Shown in pieces: positions 59,155-64,000 of a stretch of 64,000 nucleotides of DNA (positions are counted from its first letter, which is position 1; each line of letters starts with the position of its first letter). A program made the translations under genes and the position numbers. The notes under the pieces were generated by a model. It made no database searches. It saw only the letters and a list, made by a program, of their open reading frames with translations, and had not been told where the DNA came from. Source of the stretch: Toxonevra muliebris (taxonomy: Eukaryota; Arthropoda; Insecta; Diptera; Pallopteridae); assembly GCA_963691655.1 (NCBI GenBank), contig OY829328.1, forward strand, positions 15,578,704 to 15,642,703. Reading direction: 5' to 3'.

Positions 59155-60403
59155 GTAGGGGAATTTCGTCTCGGTTGGAACACTGTCTAGGTCAGAACAC
59201 CGTTTTTTTCATTTTTTCACACTAGCGCCATCTACGTGTGTGTGCAAAATTGTTTGCCGCGATGACAACACACTTTTCATGCCAGCTAGAGTTCAGAGTA
59301 CCAACAGAAGACACATGTCACGAAACCTAATATCAAATATCGAATGTAAACTAATTCACAGTGCATAAAATTAAAAAAACAACATGCAAGCAAAGAAGTA
59401 AGTTGACTAAAATTGTTTGTTGAAGTGTAATTTGAAAATGTGAAGCGTTTTTTAGCGTTCGCATCACGCGTTTGTGGTCTGCCTGATGAGGTGTCAAATT
59501 TAGCGTGTAGTCAAGGTTGGAATACTGTTTACAAAAAATCACCTTTCTGGAACACACGGTTATGATGCGTTCTGACTTCGGGAATTCATTTTTTGACGTC
59601 GGAAAATGAAAACGTCGGTAAACGTTATTTCAATTGGAAAAAGTAAATATTGTAGGATTATTATAGTTTTTTATTTAGTTTTATTTTAAATTCAGGTTTG
59701 TTTTATTTGTTTTTACATTTCTTTGTTACTTAAATGAACATAGGAGTTTAATAATAAGTTTGATATTATTTGTTTTACATTTAGTGAACGTTGTTTTATT
59801 TGATTTTACATTTTAATGATTGTCTTGTTATTTAATTTTAGATTTTAATAATCTTTGTGTTATTTAATTTTACATTTTAATTTAATTACGTCCATTTACC
59901 GCACACCAAGCCATACTTGCTTCTCTGCACAACTCACTCACTCTACTCCTACTGTCTTCTGTCTATCTTCTCCAAGGTTCGCCAAAATCAGAGTTGTCTT
60001 TTAAAAGTATTGTCTTTTATGCTATTTCGTCAGGGTTGCATTTTACATCTCTACAATATTAATGATTTTTTGTAATTTTTGACGATATTTTTTTTTCAGC
60101 TTGTCAGGCCAACTTCGCGATACTAGTAGACAAATTTAAAAATTTCCACAGAAAGCTTTCTATTTCAATTTCAGATTTCCTTACCCATTTTCAAGTCTAT
60201 TTCTTTCATTAGGCAGTTATTTTCAATAATGTTCCTCTATATCTAATTGATTTTCTACAGTGTTATGATCTAGACTGCATTTTCTAACCATTTTTCAATT
60301 GTCCATAACCCGCCAATTATTGTTCCAATCATTTTTCAGTAAACACATTGCATTTTTTGAGATCTTTCTTTCAGGTGTTCCAATCTATACAGCATTCCCC
60401 TAC
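59155..60403. mobile_element. ~1.25-kb TIR element of unknown superfamily
   Basis: Left GTAGGGGAATTTCGTCTCGG then TTGGAACAC; right, reversed, GTAGGGGAATGCTGTATAGA then TTGGAACAC. The outer 10 and inner 9 bases match perfectly, with a diverged middle. A further TGGAACACACGG motif occurs at 59550. No clear target duplication and no coding capacity seen. Confidence 0.5.
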
Positions 60404-61655
60404 TTAAATTCATAATGCTACGAAATTTAAATAGTTGAAATTTGTGTTTATTCGGTTACTTTATTTTAGCTTACCGCGCTACGTGCAGACCTTTTAATAA
60501 TGACTTTCCACATACCACATGTCCAAACACACACAAAAACCCGATTACTAAGTAAAAAGAGCTTAGAGTTTTCATAAGAAATAGGTCATCATTAATTCAA
60601 ATGCCCTCCCTTCATTTTCCTAAAATAAATATAAACAAAAATAACCAACATAAAATTAACATTTTTTCCGTTTTATTGTTTTAGTCTTTCACATAGAAAA
60701 ATTTGAAGTTGCCTGCAGTGCATTTTTCATTTCATTTCATTTCTTTTCACTGGTTTTCACAACAGCATTTCATATGCCAATTCTTGCCTAATCCCCAACG
60801 CGCCTGGCCCCCCTGTTTAGCGAATGAACGCGCCATTATATTTAATACGCTTGCCATTATAACGTGCTGCGTCTCGCTGCTTTTGCTGCTGTTTTTCTTT
60901 CAAATATTTTCCAAGTTAATAAAAATGAAAAAGCTTACAATTTAATTTCTCACTTAGAGAAATATCATATCCTGCGTCCTGCATATAAATACATACTGTG
61001 TGTTAGAAGTACATAGTAAAGTACAGAAACTTGCTGGAGCGTCTGCTGGCATTCACTCATCCATTCGAAATGACCAACCGCAGGATATCATCAAATAAGA
61101 ACCGACGACTATCATTTTGGGAATTTATAGTACTAAAAACTTGATACCGACTGATACATGTGCACACACTCACACACACGCATACAATTTTTGGGATTTC
61201 CATTCATTTCTATGAGGGTATTACTTGAAAGGTTGTTGCATTGCAAACACAATTTTTAAACTAATATATGTTTGACACAAACTTTTTTGGTAAGTAGTTT
61301 ATAAGCGTAGAGAAAGCAATTTGCAAAACTTTGATGAAAGAGAAACTAAAACTAAACTAAACTCAGTTGACCTAAATTTTTGAATTGAAATTGTGCGTTT
61401 TGTGCGGACGTGATTTGATGTTCGTAAAGATTTTATTTAGCATCTTTCATTATACAATTTGTATTCTAATGATGTATATCCCTTTTGAAATTTTAGTCCG
61501 GTTATCAACTAAATCAACTAGATGGCGCCATTAGAAAAAGTTTTGCATAAGTGTTTGAATGCGTAAATCGTGCAGTTTCATATTTTTATGGTTTCATTAT
61601 TTTCAAGTCTATGTAATTAAATATTATTAAGGGTTTTTACTTTTTATTTATGTTC
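60404..61655. other. Non-coding AT-rich stretch
   Basis: CA tract near 61163-61180. The frame at 60703-60945 is His/Phe-rich low complexity. No supportable gene. Confidence 0.4.
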
Positions 61656-61890
61656 TTAACCCTCTAGTTTCCAAATTTTTTATTGATAAAAAAAAAATGG
61701 AATTGATTAATATCGGCGTAAAAATCATAAACTGATTTAAAAACCCCAAAAAAAAAAAAACTAATTGGCGAGGTTTTATGAAGTGGGAAAGTTTGAACGC
61801 CTAAAATTATTTGTTGTTGAATGAGCTTTTTATCAATTTGTTTTAAGTTATTAAATATTTTATATATAAAACATAAAATTCAAATTTTCA

Positions 61891-62132
61891 GCTATCCAGT
61901 TTTTTTTATCTGGATAGTATGACGGGAAGTATCCAGAAGTGCTACGATATCGTATAATATATCAATTTAAAGAGCTTGACGAGCTTGAGTATCATATTGA
62001 AAATCGGTTAAGCTATTCAGTTTTTTTTATCTGGATAGTATGACGGGAAGTATCCAGAAGTGCTACGATATCGTATAATATATCAATTTAAAGAGCTTGA
62101 CGAGCTTGAGTATCATATTGAAAATCGGTTAA
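61891..62132 (+). repeat. 121-bp perfect-phase tandem duplication (repeat Y)
   Basis: Units 61891-62011 and 62012-62132 are almost identical (the first differs at GCTATCCAG versus GCTATTCAG). Each starts with an inverted pair TATCCAG / CTGGATA and contains GAAGTATCCAGAAGTGCTAC. High identity indicates recent duplication. A diverged single copy lies reversed at 53600-53745. Confidence 0.9.
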
Positions 62133-62224
62133 GCCAATTCCAAAATATTAGCGTCAGAAGTTTTTTAAAATTCGCTCATGCATCTCTCAGAATTACCTAA
62201 CGAATTATCTGCATACACAAATAA

Positions 62225-62519
62225 CAGTGTGGCCAACTCAACTCTTCTCCCGCTGATTTTAGTGCTTTTTGAAAATTAAAACGCGGGAAAAAATTGATTT
62301 AGCGCTCTGCACGTTTTTCAATTTAAAATATCTTTGAAAAATCGAAGAAATTTTCATTGACTAGAAGTAACAGATGTGTGCCTGTATTAGTGAAAAAGTT
62401 TAAATGTATTGAGTTTTCTCGCACTTTTATAAAGAAAAAAATGTAACGTTTCTTTTAAGAAAATACGCGTTTTATTCTTCATTTTAGCGGATTTTGAAAA
62501 ACAAAAGTTGGCCACACTG
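62225..62519. mobile_element. hAT-type MITE, 295 bp
   Basis: The TIR CAGTGTGGCCAACT is perfect over 14 bp at both ends, and the 8-bp duplications ACAAATAA (62217-62224 and 62520-62527) are identical. AT-rich interior, non-coding. It lies inside the TTAA element and beside repeat Z. Confidence 0.9.
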
Positions 62520-62635
62520 ACAAATAATAAAACAAACGAGTAGTTTGGTTCCTTTTGATATTTGTTTTTCATAAAGAGATTTCTTCCGCAAAAAAATAGC
62601 CCCAGTTAATAGGCCCCATTACCGACTAGTTTTAT
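62520..62635 (-). repeat. Dispersed repeat Z, copy 2
   Basis: Reversed relative to 51648-51770: AACGAGTAGTTTGGTTCC, TTTTGATATTTGTTTTTCAT, AAAAAAATAGCCCCAGTTA and CCGACTAGT. The hAT MITE inserted at its edge. Confidence 0.65.
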
Positions 62636-62884
62636 TTATTTTTTTTTAAATTTTTTCACTTTTATCTCAAATACAATTAAAATAATGAATTTTGCAATTT
62701 TTCACAAATTTGGCTTTGACTGTCGCTGACTTCTGTAATACGCATCACAGCTCATAACTAATGCATTTTTTTAAAAGCTTGGGAAATTCCCTAAGCGATA
62801 TGAAACAGAAAACTGTTATGTTATTATATTCCATCCCTTTTGGTGAAGGTCGTCTGGAGGCAGGCTTGGAAACTAGAGGGCTAA

Positions 62885-63428
62885 TATCAGGAGAATATAG
62901 GAACTAAGAGGGGGAGGGGGGAGGTGTGTTTCTAAAACCTCCCCCTATGCCTGTTAATGACTGTATATATTGCAATCTGATTGTTGTGAAAGCAATAAAA
63001 CTGTTTATTTTTTAAAGAATGTAGGCTTTTTCCGGGTATTGCAGTTTTTGTGTTAAGACCCCTACTCTGGATCCGCCTGTGGGACAGATAATGAATTTTG
63101 TAAGCAAGTACTATGCATGGTAGAAAAACCTAAATACGGTTGCCATTATAAGAGATATCTATTCATATCCAATGGCCGCTCTAAACATATTAGTTTATCT
63201 GATTTCTAAGGAGCTTTATACTTAAGTCATTGTAGTCTCAAGTCCAATTAGACTCAGATTGGCTCAATCTTTGTTCCAGTCAGAGGAACATTGAAGACAA
63301 TGTATGAAAGCGTCGGCTTAACTACACGCGTTTGACATAACCAGACTGACTGCAGCTCTGACGAGGCACTGGGCAAACTAACCTAATTACTTATCAACGT
63401 TCTGGCTTCTAAATAAAAAAAAATTGTA
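62885..63428. other. Non-coding stretch
   Basis: Two motifs resembling hAT right ends (CTCTGGATCCGCCTGTG at about 63064-63080 and CCCCCTATGCCTGTTAATG at about 62942-62960) occur without identified left partners. No gene. Confidence 0.35.
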
Positions 63429-64000
63429 TTGGGAGTATGAATGTATAAACTCGTATTTTTTTCGTAATTTGGACACTTATTGTGAAAAAGTGATTATAAA
63501 TTTATTCTTTAAAGTATTGTCCATCGTTAGCCACAACCTTTTCCCATCTTTCTGGTAGCATACGGACTCCGCGTCGAAAGAACTCCTCATCTTTTGAGGC
63601 TATCCACGAATCGACCCATTTTGTGAGTTCTTCGAAAGAACGGAAGTGCTGTTCAGCCAGGCCATGTGTCATCGATCGGAACAAGTGGTAATCAGAAGGA
63701 GAAATATCTGGAGAATACGGCGGGTGGGGTAGCACTTCCCATTTCAGTGTTTCCAAGTATGTTTTTACTTGCCTTGCAACATGCGGCCGAGCATTGTCGT
63801 GCTGAAGAATAACTTCGTCGTGTCTATTCTCATATTCTGGCCTCTTATCCTTTAATGCTCGGCTCAAACGCATCAATTGTAGTCGGTAGCGGTCGCCAGT
63901 GATCGTTTCATTCGGTTTCAACAGCTCATAATACACGACACCTTTCATATCGCACCAGATACACAGCATGAGCTTGGATCCATGGATGTTCGGCTTTGCC
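63429..64000 (-). mobile_element. mariner element, 3' part, truncated by the window edge
   Basis: Carries the transposase C-terminal half. After its stop, the sequence ends at a probable terminal repeat TTGGGAGTATGAATGTATAA preceded by TA (63427-63428), as expected for a TA-duplicating mariner. The other end lies beyond the window, so the TIR cannot be confirmed. Confidence 0.65.
63502..64000 (-). CDS. mariner (D34D) transposase, C-terminal part
   Basis: The open frame reads in from the right edge as AKPNIHGSKLMLCIWCDMKG and ends TAA at 63502-63504, 165 codons present. Catalytic Asp in ILQHDNARPH and third catalytic Asp in SPDISPSDYHLF are separated by 34 residues, the D34D spacing of mariner; the first Asp lies upstream, out of view. 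The conserved end LPERWEKVVANDGQYF is typical. The TETITGDRYRLQLMRL and WEVLPHPPYSP stretches are as in insect mariners. No stop or frameshift in this part, so the copy may be intact. Cys replaces the usual Trp in LCIW(W)D. Nuclear cut-and-paste transposase recognising its TIRs and inserting at TA. There is no neighbouring gene of matching function. Confidence 0.92.
   Translation of the reverse strand, partial: AKPNIHGSKLMLCIWCDMKGVVYYELLKPNETITGDRYRLQLMRLSRALKDKRPEYENRHDEVILQHDNARPHVARQVKTYLETLKWEVLPHPPYSPDISPSDYHLFRSMTHGLAEQHFRSFEELTKWVDSWIASKDEEFFRRGVRMLPERWEKVVANDGQYFKE

Larger units (their letters stand above)
61660..62880. mobile_element. piggyBac-like non-autonomous element, ~1.2 kb, carrying nested repeats
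   Basis: TTAA (61656-61659) then CCCTCTAGTTTCCAA; at the right TTGGAAACTAGAGGG then CTAA (62881-62884, one change from TTAA). The 15-bp TIR is perfect. The interior holds repeat Y as a 121-bp tandem pair, a hAT MITE and repeat Z, so it has been a landing site for other elements or formed around them. No transposase. Confidence 0.7.

Noticed and set aside
62866..63081. A hAT element between GCAGGCTTGG and CCGCCTGTG
   Set aside because: The flanks do not form an 8-bp duplication, and the left motif is explained by the TTAA element's right TIR.

Overview
The window is AT-rich eukaryotic DNA, most likely from a higher (cyclorrhaphan) fly and perhaps a tephritid. The evidence is insect-type mariner, DD37E Tc1-like and LINE fragments, dense microsatellites, many short TIR transposons, and a core promoter of the Drosophila Inr/MTE/DPE type. 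No long host ORF is present, and almost every open frame is a by-product of low-complexity sequence. Nothing looks bacterial or viral.

Host-gene reading (plus strand). I see four pieces consistent with the 5' part of one large, multi-promoter gene with long introns. (1) A TATA-less promoter near 10803 leads into a long non-coding exon ending at a strong donor (11919/11920). (2) A small non-coding internal exon lies at 19614-19749. (3) A second promoter region at about 52.28-52.45 kb carries three CACGTGC E-boxes. (4) A short coding first exon at 52763-52818 encodes MQNPNFIMLAQTPMDPSK and splits its next codon AT|G at a GTAAGT donor. A peptide ending in DPSK plus a split Met is what would precede the first RRM of Musashi-type RNA-binding proteins (KMFIGGLSW...), so Rbp6/Musashi is my candidate. 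The downstream exons lie outside the window, so this is inference.

Mobile DNA fills the introns. hAT-like non-autonomous elements have CAG-type TIRs and 8-bp target duplications (5978-7044, 20394-21291, 54229-55144, 15141-16919, 29378-29504, 62225-62519). TTAA-flanked piggyBac-like MITEs are at 21707-21833, 32984-33329, 39964-40454, 41409-41684, 50935-51018 and 61660-62880. A CACTG-ended foldback of about 1.57 kb (21369-22942) has a recognisable empty site at about 47.94 kb. Other TIR elements are at 3512-5008, 30810-31039 and 59155-60403. A frameshifted DD37E transposase lies at 25249-26177, and a mariner D34D transposase runs off the right edge. Three LINE 3' fragments (33937-34670 plus, 34685-35000 minus, 44344-45099 plus) and three tRNA-derived SINE-like heads (9.7, 12.3 and 28.3 kb) complete the set.

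The most informative structures are nested. The 20.27-23.06 kb block is one old dispersed repeat broken by two younger transposons, one of which carries a MITE duplicated into both of its arms. The 61.66-62.88 kb block is a TTAA element containing a 121-bp tandem duplication and a hAT MITE. The remaining stretches are AT-rich intronic or intergenic DNA with microsatellites.
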